The notes under the pieces: model-generated
Told to the model about the DNA's origin: nothing
Databases searched by the model: none
The model's input: the letters and a program-made list of their open reading frames with translations, nothing else
In this document: piece by piece, positions 31,823-39,784 of the stretch
Layout of the letters: every line of letters begins with the position of its first letter
How positions within the stretch are numbered: the stretch's first letter is position 1
NCBI GenBank assembly: GCA_036844945.1
Contig: DAIUEV010000019.1
Coordinates: forward strand, 1-50,840
DNA: 50,840 nucleotides
DNA from: Palsa-461 sp036844945
Lineage (GTDB): Bacteria; Actinomycetota; Acidimicrobiia; Acidimicrobiales; RAAP-2
Reading direction: 5' to 3'
Program-made: the position numbers and the translations under genes

Positions 31823-32763
31823 GCATTCCGCCCCATCCCGTCGTCCTGGTCGGGACCACCGCCTCGGGGAAGTCCCGCCTCGCCCTCGAGTTCGCGGCGC
31901 GCCACCCCGGGACCGAGATCGTCTCGGTCGATTCAATGAGCGTCTACCGGGGAATGGACATCGCGACCGCCAAGCCCACCGCGGCGGAGCGGGCGACCGT
32001 GCCCCACCACCTGATCGACCTCGTCGACCCCGACGAGGAGTTCACGGTCTCCATGTTCCAGGCGGCGGCTCGGAGGGCGCTGGCCGACATCGCCGAGCGC
32101 GGCGGCCGGGCCCTCCTCGTGGGCGGGACCGGTCTCTACGTGCGGGCGGTCGTCGACGACCTCGACCTGCCCGGCCGGTTCCCCGAGGTGGCGGCCGGGC
32201 TCGAACGCGACGCCGAGGCGGAGGGGACCGGCCGCCTCTACGAGCGGCTGGCCGAGCTCGACCCGCTGGCCGCGTCGCGCATCACGCCGGGCAACCGCCG
32301 CCGGGTGGTGCGCGCCCTCGAGGTGACCATCGGCTCGGGACGGCCGTTCTCCTCCTTCGGCCCGGGCCTCGAGGCGTACCCTCCGAGCCGTTTCGCCCAG
32401 GTGGGCCTGCCGTTCGACCCCGCCCGGGTGGACGCCGCGATCGAAGGGCGCTTTCACCGCTGGATGCAGTCCGGCCTGCTCGAGGAGGTGCGGGCGCTCG
32501 CCGCCCGCACGGGCGGCCTGTCCCGCACCGCCCGCCAGGCCCTCGGGTACAAGGAGCTGCTCGATCACCTCGAAGGCGGCGAACCGCTGTCCGAGGCGGT
32601 CGAGCGGGCCGTCCGGCGCACCCGGGCGTTCGCCCGGCGCCAGTGGGCCTGGTTCCGCCGCGATCCCCGCATCACCTGGGTCGTTGCGGACGAGGACCCG
32701 GTCCTCTCCCTGGAGGGCGTCTGGGACGGGCGCTCGGCGCCGCGGGGCGCGGTGCGAGACTAA
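31819..32763 (+). CDS. miaA: tRNA dimethylallyltransferase, probable CTG start
   Basis: 314 residues if started at CTG 31819, whose CTGA overlaps the miaB stop. The P-loop VVLVGTTASGKSRLA lies at 31840-31884, upstream of the first ATG (31936). Between the in-frame stop at 31567 and that ATG there is no ATG, GTG or TTG in this frame. Starting at 31936 would remove the essential ATP-binding loop. Further motifs: DSMSVYRGMDIATAKPT, HHLIDLVDP, VGGTGLYVRAV, LGYKELLDHLEGG. It adds the isopentenyl group at A37, the substrate of MiaB. Confidence 0.9.
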   Translation: MSIPPHPVVLVGTTASGKSRLALEFAARHPGTEIVSVDSMSVYRGMDIATAKPTAAERATVPHHLIDLVDPDEEFTVSMFQAAARRALADIAERGGRALLVGGTGLYVRAVVDDLDLPGRFPEVAAGLERDAEAEGTGRLYERLAELDPLAASRITPGNRRRVVRALEVTIGSGRPFSSFGPGLEAYPPSRFAQVGLPFDPARVDAAIEGRFHRWMQSGLLEEVRALAARTGGLSRTARQALGYKELLDHLEGGEPLSEAVERAVRRTRAFARRQWAWFRRDPRITWVVADEDPVLSLEGVWDGRSAPRGAVRD

Positions 32764-32767
32764 AGGG

Positions 32768-33598
32768 ATGGCACGGGAGGCCACCGGGACGTTGCGGCTG
32801 TCCAAGCACGAGGGCGCCGGGAACGACTTCCTCGTCCTGCTCGACGCGGCCGACGAGGTGGGACTCAGCGCGGCCGAGGTCCGGGCGCTGTGCGACCGCC
32901 ACCGCGGCGTCGGTGCCGACGGGTTGATCCGGGTCGGCGACGGCGGCGGCCGCGCCGATGTCTCGATGGAACTGCGCAATGCCGACGGCGGTCTCGCCGA
33001 GACCAGCGGGAACGGGCTGCGGTGTCTCGCCCAGGCGGCGGTCGAGGCGGGCTGGGTCAAGCCGCCCCGCTTCACCGTGTCGACGGCGGCAGGGGTGGCC
33101 ACGGTCGACTACGAGGAACTGCCGCCCGCCGGCACCGCGCACGCCACCGTCGACATGGGCACCGTGCGGCTGGTCGGGCCGGCGATGAGCGACGGGGAGG
33201 GCCGGCCGGCCCAGCGGGCCGACACGGGCAACCCGCACCTCGTCGTGCGCTGCGAGGACCCGGCCGGGATCGATCTGGAGGCCGCCGGCACGGCGCTGGC
33301 CACGCCGTTCCCCGACGGCATCAACGTCGAGTACGTGGCCGTCGGCCCCGGCCCCGACGAGCTCACCATGCGGGTCTGGGAGCGCGGCGTCGGGGAGACC
33401 TGGGCGTGCGGAAGTGGGAGCTGTGCGGCCGCCGCGGTGGCCCGGGCCTGGGGCCTCGTCGGTGACCGGGTGCTCGTCCGCAACCCGGGCGGGACCCTGG
33501 AGGTCGCCCTCGGGCAGAAGGACGGCGACCCGGTCCTCCTCGGCGGGCCGGTCCGCAAGGTCGCCGACCTGGTGGTGGATCGCAGCGTGCTCTCGTGA
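32768..33598 (+). CDS. dapF: Diaminopimelate epimerase with Ser at the first catalytic position
   Basis: 276 residues; ATG 32768 with AAAGGG just upstream. DapF landmarks: EGAGNDFLVL, NADGG, the second active-site segment TWACGSGSCAAAA (C214), and GNPHLVV. At the first active-site segment the family has CGNG; here it is AETSGNGLRC, with S80 encoded by AGC at 33005-33007. The enzyme interconverts LL- and meso-diaminopimelate using two Cys bases, so this Cys-to-Ser change is notable. GTG of hflX overlaps its stop. Confidence 0.92.
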   Translation: MAREATGTLRLSKHEGAGNDFLVLLDAADEVGLSAAEVRALCDRHRGVGADGLIRVGDGGGRADVSMELRNADGGLAETSGNGLRCLAQAAVEAGWVKPPRFTVSTAAGVATVDYEELPPAGTAHATVDMGTVRLVGPAMSDGEGRPAQRADTGNPHLVVRCEDPAGIDLEAAGTALATPFPDGINVEYVAVGPGPDELTMRVWERGVGETWACGSGSCAAAAVARAWGLVGDRVLVRNPGGTLEVALGQKDGDPVLLGGPVRKVADLVVDRSVLS

Positions 33599-34875
33599 GC
33601 GAGCAGTTCCCGGGCAGCCTCATCGAGCGGACGTTCCGGGAGCGGATCGTGCTGGTCGGCGTGGCGCTGGCCGGCACGGAGCTCGACGACGTCGAGGCCG
33701 GGCTCGTCGAGCTCGCCCTCCTGGTCGACACGGCCGGCGCGGACGTGGTGGCGCGGGTGGTCCAGCGGCGCGACCGCCCGGATCCGGCCACCTTCGTCGG
33801 GCGGGGAAAGGCGGCGGAGCTGGCCGAGGTGAGCCGGGCGGTGGATGCCGACACGGTCGTCTTCGACGAGGAGCTGAGCCCGGCCCAGCAACGCAACCTG
33901 CAGGGGCTCCTCGGGCGCACCGCCATCGACCGCACCGCGGTGATCCTCGATATCTTCGCCCAGAACGCACGGACCCCGGAGGGAAAGGCCCAGGTCGAGC
34001 TGGCCCTGCTGCGCTACCGGCTCCCGCGGCTGCGCGGCAAGGGCCGGTCGCTCAGCCAGCAGGCCGCCGGCATCGGGACGCGGGGCCCCGGCGAGACCCA
34101 GCTCGAAGTCGACCGCCGGCGGCTCGTCCGCCGGATGCAGCGCCTCGAGACCGAGCTCGGCCAGGTCGGCCGGACCCGGGGAGTCCAGCGCCGGGCCCGT
34201 TCCCGGTCGCGCCACCGGGAGCTCGCCCTCGTCGGCTACACCAACGCCGGCAAGTCGACCCTGCTCAACCGGCTGACCGGGGCCGGGGTCCTGACCGAGA
34301 ACCGGCTCTTCTCCACGCTCGACCCGAGGACCCGCCAGCTCGCGCTGCCGGGTGGCGAGACCGTGCTCGTGACCGACACCGTCGGCTTCGTGCGCAAGCT
34401 GCCCCACCAGCTGGTCGAGGCGTTCCATTCGACCCTCCAGTCGATCGCGCTGGCCGACCTCGTGGTCCACGTGGCCGACGGGTCGGCGCGCGACCCCGAG
34501 GGCCAGATGGCCGCCGTCCGGGGGGTGCTGGCCGACATCGGGGCGGCCGACATCCCCGAGCTGCTCGTCGTGAACAAGGCGGACCGCTCGCCCGAGGCGG
34601 CCCGCCTCGTGGCCAAGCACGAGGGGGCGGTCTGCATCTCCGCCCTCACCGGCGAGGGGATCGACGGCTTCCTCCGCGCGGTGGCGGACCGGGTCCGGAT
34701 GAGCGACCGGGTGGTGCGGCTCGTCATCCCCTACGCCCGTGGCGACGTGCTGGCGGCGGTCCATCGGGAGGGCGAGGTCGTCGAGCAGGAGGCCGGCGAG
34801 GACGCCGCCACCCTGACGGTGCTGCTCGACGAGGCGGGTCGCGCCCGGTTCTCCGAGTTCGTGGCGGCGTCGTGA
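33595..34875 (+). CDS. hflX: GTPase HflX
   Basis: 426 residues. N-terminal HflX domain (DPATFVGRGKAAEL, QRNLQGLLG, GKGRSLSQQAAGIGTRGPGE), G1 VGYTNAGKSTLL, G3 DTVGFV, G4 VNKAD. HflX binds the large ribosomal subunit and splits stalled ribosomes under stress. GTG start overlaps the dapF stop, and its own stop overlaps the start of the aminotransferase gene. The dapF-hflX pair is conserved in Actinobacteria. Confidence 0.95.
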   Translation: MSEQFPGSLIERTFRERIVLVGVALAGTELDDVEAGLVELALLVDTAGADVVARVVQRRDRPDPATFVGRGKAAELAEVSRAVDADTVVFDEELSPAQQRNLQGLLGRTAIDRTAVILDIFAQNARTPEGKAQVELALLRYRLPRLRGKGRSLSQQAAGIGTRGPGETQLEVDRRRLVRRMQRLETELGQVGRTRGVQRRARSRSRHRELALVGYTNAGKSTLLNRLTGAGVLTENRLFSTLDPRTRQLALPGGETVLVTDTVGFVRKLPHQLVEAFHSTLQSIALADLVVHVADGSARDPEGQMAAVRGVLADIGAADIPELLVVNKADRSPEAARLVAKHEGAVCISALTGEGIDGFLRAVADRVRMSDRVVRLVIPYARGDVLAAVHREGEVVEQEAGEDAATLTVLLDEAGRARFSEFVAAS

Positions 34876-36026
34876 CGAAGGGCTTCGAACCGCCGCCCTA
34901 CCCGTTCCACCGGCTGCGCGACCTGGAGAAGCTCGCCCGGAGCCACGAGGGCGGCATGGTCGACTGCTCGGTCGGCACCCCGTGCGACCCCCCACCGGAC
35001 TTCGTGCTCCGGGCGATGGTCACGTCGGACGCCGAGCGCGGCTACCCCGAGTCGGCGGGCAGCGCGGCGCTCCGCGAGGCGGCGTCGGGGTGGATCGAGC
35101 GGCGGTACGGGGCCTCCCTCGGCGACGGCGAGCTCAGCGCCTGCGTCGGGACGAAGGAGTTCGTCGCTTCCGTCGCCCAGTACCTGCACCTGCGGGACCC
35201 TGACCGCGACGTGGTCTTGTACCCGGCCGTGTCGTATCCGACCTACGCCATGGGCGCGCTCCTGGCCGGCTGCCGGCCGGTCGCGGTGCCGCCGTCGGAG
35301 CCCGACGGATCGGGGCTGGCGCTCTCCTCGGTCGACCCGAGCGACGCCGGGCGGGCCCTCCTGCTCTGGGCGAACTCGCCGTCCAACCCGACCGGGGGCT
35401 TGAGCGATCTCGGGGCGGCCGCCGAGTGGGGCCGGGCCCGCGACATCCCGGTCTTCTCCGACGAGTGCTATGCGGAGTTCACCTGGGCCGGGCCGCCCCG
35501 TTCGATCCTCGAGCACGGCACCGAAGGGGTGGTGGCCGTCCACTCGCTGTCCAAGCGCTCCAACCTCGCCGGGATCCGCATCGGCTTCTACGCCGGCGAC
35601 CGCCACCTGGTCGGGTTCCTCACCGAGGTCCGCCGGCACGCCGGGCTGATGGCGGCGGGCCCGGTGCAGGCCGGGGCGGCCGCGGCGCTGGCCGACGACG
35701 ACCACGTCGAGGCCCAGCGGGCCCGCTACCTCGAGCGGCTGGAGTTCCTGGCCGTGACCCTCGCGGCGGCCGGATGCCCGGCGCCGCTCCCCGCCGGCGG
35801 CTTCTATCTCTGGGTCCCCGTGCCGCCGCCGCTCGCCGACGGCTGGGCGCTGACCGAGGAGCTGGCCCGGGCGGCCGGGCTGCTGGTCAGCCCGGGCGAC
35901 TTCTACGGCCCCGACGCCGGCCGGTTCGTGCGGGTGGCCGCGGTACAGCCGATGGACCGGCTGGCGCTGGCGGCCGAGCGGCTGGCCGCTTCGGGCTGGT
36001 CGGCGGGCTCCGGCCCGTCCGGCTGA
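34872..36026 (+). CDS. dapC: Succinyldiaminopimelate transaminase
   Basis: 384 residues, class I/II PLP aminotransferase. GTG 34872 overlaps the hflX stop. Signatures: ANSPSNPTGG, FSDECYAEF, and the Schiff-base Lys near residue 228 in SLSKRSNLAGIRIGFYAG. Position between dapF and dapD-dapE supports N-succinyl-LL-DAP aminotransferase, which makes the amino group of the succinylated intermediate. Confidence 0.9.
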   Translation: MTKGFEPPPYPFHRLRDLEKLARSHEGGMVDCSVGTPCDPPPDFVLRAMVTSDAERGYPESAGSAALREAASGWIERRYGASLGDGELSACVGTKEFVASVAQYLHLRDPDRDVVLYPAVSYPTYAMGALLAGCRPVAVPPSEPDGSGLALSSVDPSDAGRALLLWANSPSNPTGGLSDLGAAAEWGRARDIPVFSDECYAEFTWAGPPRSILEHGTEGVVAVHSLSKRSNLAGIRIGFYAGDRHLVGFLTEVRRHAGLMAAGPVQAGAAAALADDDHVEAQRARYLERLEFLAVTLAAAGCPAPLPAGGFYLWVPVPPPLADGWALTEELARAAGLLVSPGDFYGPDAGRFVRVAAVQPMDRLALAAERLAASGWSAGSGPSG

Positions 36027-36052
36027 GCCGAGGGCCCGCGGAGCGGGATCGG

Positions 36053-36058
36053 TACAGT
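36053..36058 (+). promoter_or_regulatory. Candidate -10 hexamer of dapD
   Basis: TACAGT ends 7 nt before GTG 36066, the same leaderless geometry as at dapA, thrB and miaB. Confidence 0.5.
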
Positions 36059-36065
36059 CTCCTCC

Positions 36066-36920
36066 GTGCCGCCGGAAGACCGAAGCACCCCTGACCACGG
36101 CGCGCTCGCGAGCGCGGTCGAGGAGCTCTACGGGCGGATCGGCGAGCTCCCGGTCGGCGACGCGGAGGCGTCCGCGCTGGTCGAGTCGGCGATCGAGCTG
36201 CTCGACCGCGGCGAGGCGCGGGTCGCCGAGGTCGACGAGGGCGGCCGGGTTGTCGTCCACGAGTGGCTGAAGAAGGCGATCCTGCTCCTCTTCCGGCTCC
36301 GGGCGATCGAGACGATCGTGTCGGGTCCGTTCGAGTACGCCGACAAGCTCCCGCTCAAGCGCGACTACGTCGCCCAGGGCGTCCGGGTGGTGCCGGGGGC
36401 GTCGGCCCGCTGGGGCTCCCACCTCGAGCCGGGGGTGATCCTTATGCCGAGCTACGTGAACATCGGCGCCCGGGTGGGGGCGGGGACGATGGTCGACACC
36501 TGGGCGACGGTCGGCTCGTGCGCCCAGATCGGCGCCCGGGTGCACCTCTCGGGCGGCGTCGGGATCGGTGGCGTGCTCGAGCCCCCGAACGCGGTCCCCG
36601 TGGTGGTGGAGGACGACGTCATGATCGGCAGCCGGTCCATGGTCACCCAGGGGGCGCGGGTCGGGACGGGCTCGGTGCTCGCCGAGGGCACCATCCTCAA
36701 CCCCGGCATCCCCGTGATCGACGCCGAGACCGGGGAGGAGCTGAGCAGGGGGGTGGTCCCGCCCTGGTCGGTCGCGGTGGGCGCGCACCGTCGGCGGGAG
36801 TACCCGGGCGGCGAGTTCTTCCTCCCGTGCGTGCTCGTGATCCGCCGCCTGACGCCCGGCGAGCGGGCCGACAGCGCCAAGTTGAACGCGATCCTCCGCG
36901 AGCAGGGGGTGAGCGTGTGA
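36066..36920 (+). CDS. dapD: Tetrahydrodipicolinate N-succinyltransferase, E. coli type
   Basis: 284 residues. N-terminal helical part, then a left-handed beta-helix of hexapeptide repeats: GVILMPSYVNIGARVGAGTM, DTWATVGSCAQIGARVHLSG, GIGGVLEPPNAVPVVVEDD. FEYADKLPLKRDY matches the E. coli DapD family rather than the divergent mycobacterial DapD. It succinylates tetrahydrodipicolinate using succinyl-CoA. Its stop overlaps the dapE start. Confidence 0.95.
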   Translation: MPPEDRSTPDHGALASAVEELYGRIGELPVGDAEASALVESAIELLDRGEARVAEVDEGGRVVVHEWLKKAILLLFRLRAIETIVSGPFEYADKLPLKRDYVAQGVRVVPGASARWGSHLEPGVILMPSYVNIGARVGAGTMVDTWATVGSCAQIGARVHLSGGVGIGGVLEPPNAVPVVVEDDVMIGSRSMVTQGARVGTGSVLAEGTILNPGIPVIDAETGEELSRGVVPPWSVAVGAHRRREYPGGEFFLPCVLVIRRLTPGERADSAKLNAILREQGVSV

Positions 36921-37981
36921 CCGACCTGCTCCGGGCGACCGCCGAGCTGGTCGGCATCCCGTCGGTGTCGCGTGACGAGGCGGCGATCGCCGACCACGTG
37001 GAGGCCGCCCTGCGCCGCTGCTCGTGGTTCGAGGTGCAGCGGATCGGGGACAACGTGATCGCGAGGACCGCGCTCGGTCGCCCGCTGCGACTGGCCGTGG
37101 CCGGCCATCTCGACACCGTGCCCCCGGCCGGGAACGCGACCCCCCGCATCGAGGGCGACACCCTGTGGGGTCTCGGCTCCGCCGACATGAAGGGCGGGGT
37201 CGCGGTGATGCTCGACCTCGCCACGACGACGCCCGAGCCCGCGGTCGACGTGACCTGGTGCTTCTACAGGGGCGAGGAGATCGACCGCGCCGAGAACGGC
37301 CTCGTCCAGCTCTTCGAATCCCATCCCGAGTTGCTCACGGCCGACGCGGCCGTCCTGTGCGAGCCGACCAGCAGCCTGATCGAGGCGGGGTGCCAGGGGT
37401 CCATCCGGGCGCGCATCGAGTTCGGGGGGAAGCGGGCCCACACCGCCCGCCCGCACCTCGGCCGCAACGCGATCCACCGGCTCGGCCCCGTGATCAGCCG
37501 GGTGGCGGAGTGGGAGCCGCGGGCGGTGGTCCTCGACGGGTGCGAATACGTGGAGCGCCTCTCGGTCGTCGGTGTCGAGGGGGGAGTGGCGGCCAACGTG
37601 GTGCCGGACCGGGCCGCCGCCGCCCTCAACTTCCGATTCGCCCCCGACCGCGACAGCGCCGGTGCCGAGGCCTACCTGGCCGGGCTGTTCGCCGATCTGC
37701 TCGAACCCGACCAGGGCGACCGGTACGAGGTGGTCGACGTCGGGCCGTGCGCCCCGCCCAAGCTGGACCACCCGTTGCTGGCCAAGCTGCTCGCGGCCTC
37801 GGGGCAGCCGCCCCGGGCCAAGCTCGGCTGGACCGACGTCGCGACGTTCGCCGCCCACGGGGTGCCGGCCACCAACTTCGGGCCGGGCGACCCCGAGCTC
37901 GCCCACCAGGCCGACGAGCACGTCGAGCGAAGCGCCCTCGAGGCGGCCCACGCCAATCTGGCCGCGCTCTTGGAGGGGTGA
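36917..37981 (+). CDS. dapE: Succinyl-diaminopimelate desuccinylase
   Basis: 354 residues, M20 metallopeptidase. GTG 36917 overlaps the dapD stop. Zinc ligands and catalytic motifs: AGHLDTVPP, GLGSADMKGGVAVML, YRGEEIDRAENG, and RAHTARPHLGRNA for the dimer-domain His. It releases succinate to give LL-diaminopimelate, the DapF substrate. Convergent with lexA, gap 4 bp. Confidence 0.93.
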   Translation: MTDLLRATAELVGIPSVSRDEAAIADHVEAALRRCSWFEVQRIGDNVIARTALGRPLRLAVAGHLDTVPPAGNATPRIEGDTLWGLGSADMKGGVAVMLDLATTTPEPAVDVTWCFYRGEEIDRAENGLVQLFESHPELLTADAAVLCEPTSSLIEAGCQGSIRARIEFGGKRAHTARPHLGRNAIHRLGPVISRVAEWEPRAVVLDGCEYVERLSVVGVEGGVAANVVPDRAAAALNFRFAPDRDSAGAEAYLAGLFADLLEPDQGDRYEVVDVGPCAPPKLDHPLLAKLLAASGQPPRAKLGWTDVATFAAHGVPATNFGPGDPELAHQADEHVERSALEAAHANLAALLEG

Positions 37982-37985
37982 GGGT

Positions 37986-38615
37986 CTAGAGGCGGCGCAG
38001 GACGGTCAGCACCTTGCCGTAGACCGAGACCTGGTCAGGATCGAACGTCATGGGCGCCATCGTGGCGTTAGCCGGGGTCAGCACCACCTTGCCCCGCTTG
38101 CGCCCGAAGATCTTGACCGTGGCCTCCTCGTCGGGGAGTCCGGCCACGACCACATCGCCGTTCTCGGCGTCCTCCTGGTGGCGCACGACCACGTAGTCAC
38201 CGTCGAGGATCCCCGCCTCGACCATCGAGTCCCCCCGCACCCGCAGCATGAAGGTGGGTCCGGTGCCGGTGAAGGTCTCGGGCAGCGGGAACACCTCTTC
38301 GACCCGCTCCTGGGCCAAGACCCCGGTGCCGGCCGCGACGTCGCCGACCAGGGGGACGTGGCGCACCCGGTCGGGCTCGACGGCCTCCTTGGAGGCCGGG
38401 TCGTAGCGGACCTTGATGGCGCGGGGTTTCGTCGGATCGCGCTCCAAGAACCCCTCGCGTTGGAGCACGGCCAGATGGGTGTGCACCGTCGCCGACGAGG
38501 TGAGGCCGACCGCCTCGCCGATCTCGCGCACCGACGGGGGATAGCCCCGCTCCCGCAGGCACCGGGCGATGAAGTCGAGCATCTCCCGGCGCTTCCCGCT
38601 CAGCGTCTCAGCCAC
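37986..38615 (-). CDS. lexA: LexA repressor
   Basis: 209 residues, GTG start with GGGAGGG upstream. Winged helix-turn-helix (SVREIGEAVGLTSSATVHTHL, about 28-48), then the S24 protease domain: A95-G96 cleavage site (GDVAAGTG), S130 (RGDSM) and K168 (ATVKIF). The self-cleaving repressor of the SOS response. It is divergent from a LysM protein across a region holding four LexA boxes, as in M. tuberculosis (Rv2720/Rv2719c). Confidence 0.97.
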   Translation of the reverse strand: MAETLSGKRREMLDFIARCLRERGYPPSVREIGEAVGLTSSATVHTHLAVLQREGFLERDPTKPRAIKVRYDPASKEAVEPDRVRHVPLVGDVAAGTGVLAQERVEEVFPLPETFTGTGPTFMLRVRGDSMVEAGILDGDYVVVRHQEDAENGDVVVAGLPDEEATVKIFGRKRGKVVLTPANATMAPMTFDPDQVSVYGKVLTVLRRL

Positions 38616-38661
38616 CTCGGCCCTCCCGTTCCGCCGCCCGGCCGGCGGAGCCGGATCGGAG

Positions 38662-38675
38662 CGAACATGTGTTTG
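38662..38675 (-). promoter_or_regulatory. LexA box 1
   Basis: CGAACATGTGTTTG, perfect fit to CGAAC-RNRY-GTTYG, just downstream of the deduced lexA transcription start. It should mediate autorepression. Confidence 0.8.
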
Positions 38676-38682
38676 CTACTGG

Positions 38683-38711
38683 ACGCTACACAACCCCGAG
38701 GGCGAATACAA
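38683..38711 (-). promoter_or_regulatory. lexA promoter
   Basis: On the minus strand TTGTAT (38711-38706), 17 bp, TAGCGT (38688-38683). The -35 overlaps LexA box 2. Confidence 0.6.
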
Positions 38712-38722
38712 ACATCTGTTCG
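38709..38722. promoter_or_regulatory. LexA box 2 (imperfect)
   Basis: CAAACATCTGTTCG differs from the consensus at position 2 and in the centre. It overlaps the -35 of lexA. Confidence 0.55.
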
Positions 38723-38731
38723 GAAGAATGC

Positions 38732-38760
38732 TTGACACGAACACCCGTTCGTGGTTCGAT
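38732..38760 (+). promoter_or_regulatory. SOS promoter of the LysM gene with LexA box 3
   Basis: TTGACA (38732-38737), 17 bp, TTCGAT (38755-38760). The spacer contains CGAACACCCGTTCG (38738-38751), one mismatch from consensus. The expected start of transcription is at about 38767, at the ATG of a leader ORF. Confidence 0.7.
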
Positions 38761-38767
38761 GGGACTC

Positions 38768-38830
38768 ATGGCGAACAGACGTTCGGCGATCGAGGGGCCC
38801 GTGCCGGCCCACGGGGGGAGACGCGCCTGA
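38768..38830 (+). CDS. Putative 20-residue leader peptide
   Basis: ATG 38768 lies 7 nt after the -10 TTCGAT, so a leaderless transcript would start translation here. The frame reads MANRRSAIEG... and stops at TGA 38828-38830, which overlaps the ATG of the LysM gene as TGATG. LexA box 4 falls inside it. This geometry suggests coupled translation of the LysM gene. Short; could also be chance. Confidence 0.4.
   Translation: MANRRSAIEGPVPAHGGRRA
38772..38785 (+). promoter_or_regulatory. LexA box 4
   Basis: CGAACAGACGTTCG, perfect consensus match, about 5-18 bp downstream of the deduced LysM-gene transcription start. Confidence 0.8.
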
Positions 38831-39264
38831 TGGCGATCGCCCCGCTGCCCGACCCCGAACTGCTGGGCGCCCTCACTGCGACCAGGCCGCCGCTCCGGCT
38901 GCTTCCGTTCCCTGGTGGGAGCAGCCGGGCGGCCGACCCGGTCGTCCCGGGGCCGCCGGTCGTCGGGCCCCCGCGGCGGGCAATGTCGAGTGCCCGCCGA
39001 GCCCGGCTGCGCCGCACCGCCCTGGTCGCGCTCCTCGTCGGTCTGCTCGGTGCCCTTGCCGTGCCCGTGCGCGAGCTCGCCGGGACGACCGGTGCGCCTC
39101 CTCTCGTGCCCGGGGACAGCTATGTCGTGCGGGCGGGGGACACGCTGTCATCGATCGCCGGCCGCCTGGGTTCCCCGGCCGAGCAGGCCTCGCTCGTCCG
39201 AGCGATGGCGGCCGAGACCGGCTCGGTGAATGTCGTGCCCGGTGAGCACCTCGTCTTGCCCTGA
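38830..39264 (+). CDS. SOS-induced LysM membrane protein (Rv2719c/ChiZ-like)
   Basis: 144 residues from ATG 38830, GGGGGGAG about 10 nt upstream. A Pro-rich cytoplasmic segment, one transmembrane helix (about 63-80, TALVALLVGLLGALAVPV) and a C-terminal LysM domain (98-144, YVVRAGDTLSSIAGRL). Position between lexA and nrdR and the domain layout match Rv2719c/ChiZ, the SOS cell-division regulator and cell-wall protein, and are analogous to YneA of Bacillus. Likely blocks division after DNA damage. Confidence 0.85.
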   Translation: MAIAPLPDPELLGALTATRPPLRLLPFPGGSSRAADPVVPGPPVVGPPRRAMSSARRARLRRTALVALLVGLLGALAVPVRELAGTTGAPPLVPGDSYVVRAGDTLSSIAGRLGSPAEQASLVRAMAAETGSVNVVPGEHLVLP

Positions 39265-39299
39265 GCGTTCTCGCAGGCCGGGGGGAGAGGCTCTGGCGG

Positions 39300-39305
39300 T
39301 AACGT
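39300..39305 (+). promoter_or_regulatory. Candidate -10 hexamer of nrdR
   Basis: TAACGT ends 7 nt before GTG 39313. Confidence 0.4.
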
Positions 39306-39312
39306 CGGTGGC

Positions 39313-39783
39313 GTGCGGTGCCCGTGGTGCTCGGTCGACGACGACCGCGTGGTCGACTCGCGGCTGGCCGACGAGGGCACTGCCATCCGGCGCCGGCGTG
39401 AGTGCCTCAGTTGCGGTCGGCGATTCACCACGTTCGAAAGGGTGGACGAGCTCCCCCTGTGGGTGGTCAAGCGCTCGGGCGATCGGGAACCCTTCGATCG
39501 CACGAAGATCGTCGCCGGAGTGCGAGCCGCCACCAAGAACCGCCCGGTGACCGAGGACGAGATGACTGATCTCGCCCAGAGGGTCGAGGACGCGCTGCGC
39601 GAGCGCACCAACGAGCCGACCTCCCAGCAGGTCGGCCTGGCCGTGCTCGAACAGCTGAAGGCCCTCGACGACGTCGCTTACGTCCGGTTCGCGAGCGTCT
39701 ACAAGGGATTCGAGGACGCGGGCGACTTCGAGCGGGAGGTCGGCCTCCTGTCCAAGACCACCGAGCCGAAACAGCGCGGCTGA
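39313..39783 (+). CDS. nrdR: Transcriptional repressor NrdR
   Basis: 156 residues. N-terminal zinc ribbon with C3, C6, C31 and C34 (RCPWC, ECLSCGRRFTTFER), followed by an ATP-cone domain (VVKRSGDREPFDRTKIVAGVR). It represses ribonucleotide reductase genes in response to dATP. No NrdR box is obvious in this window, and the nrd genes are elsewhere. lexA-LysM-nrdR order as in M. tuberculosis. Confidence 0.96.
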   Translation: MRCPWCSVDDDRVVDSRLADEGTAIRRRRECLSCGRRFTTFERVDELPLWVVKRSGDREPFDRTKIVAGVRAATKNRPVTEDEMTDLAQRVEDALRERTNEPTSQQVGLAVLEQLKALDDVAYVRFASVYKGFEDAGDFEREVGLLSKTTEPKQRG

Positions 39784-39784
39784 G

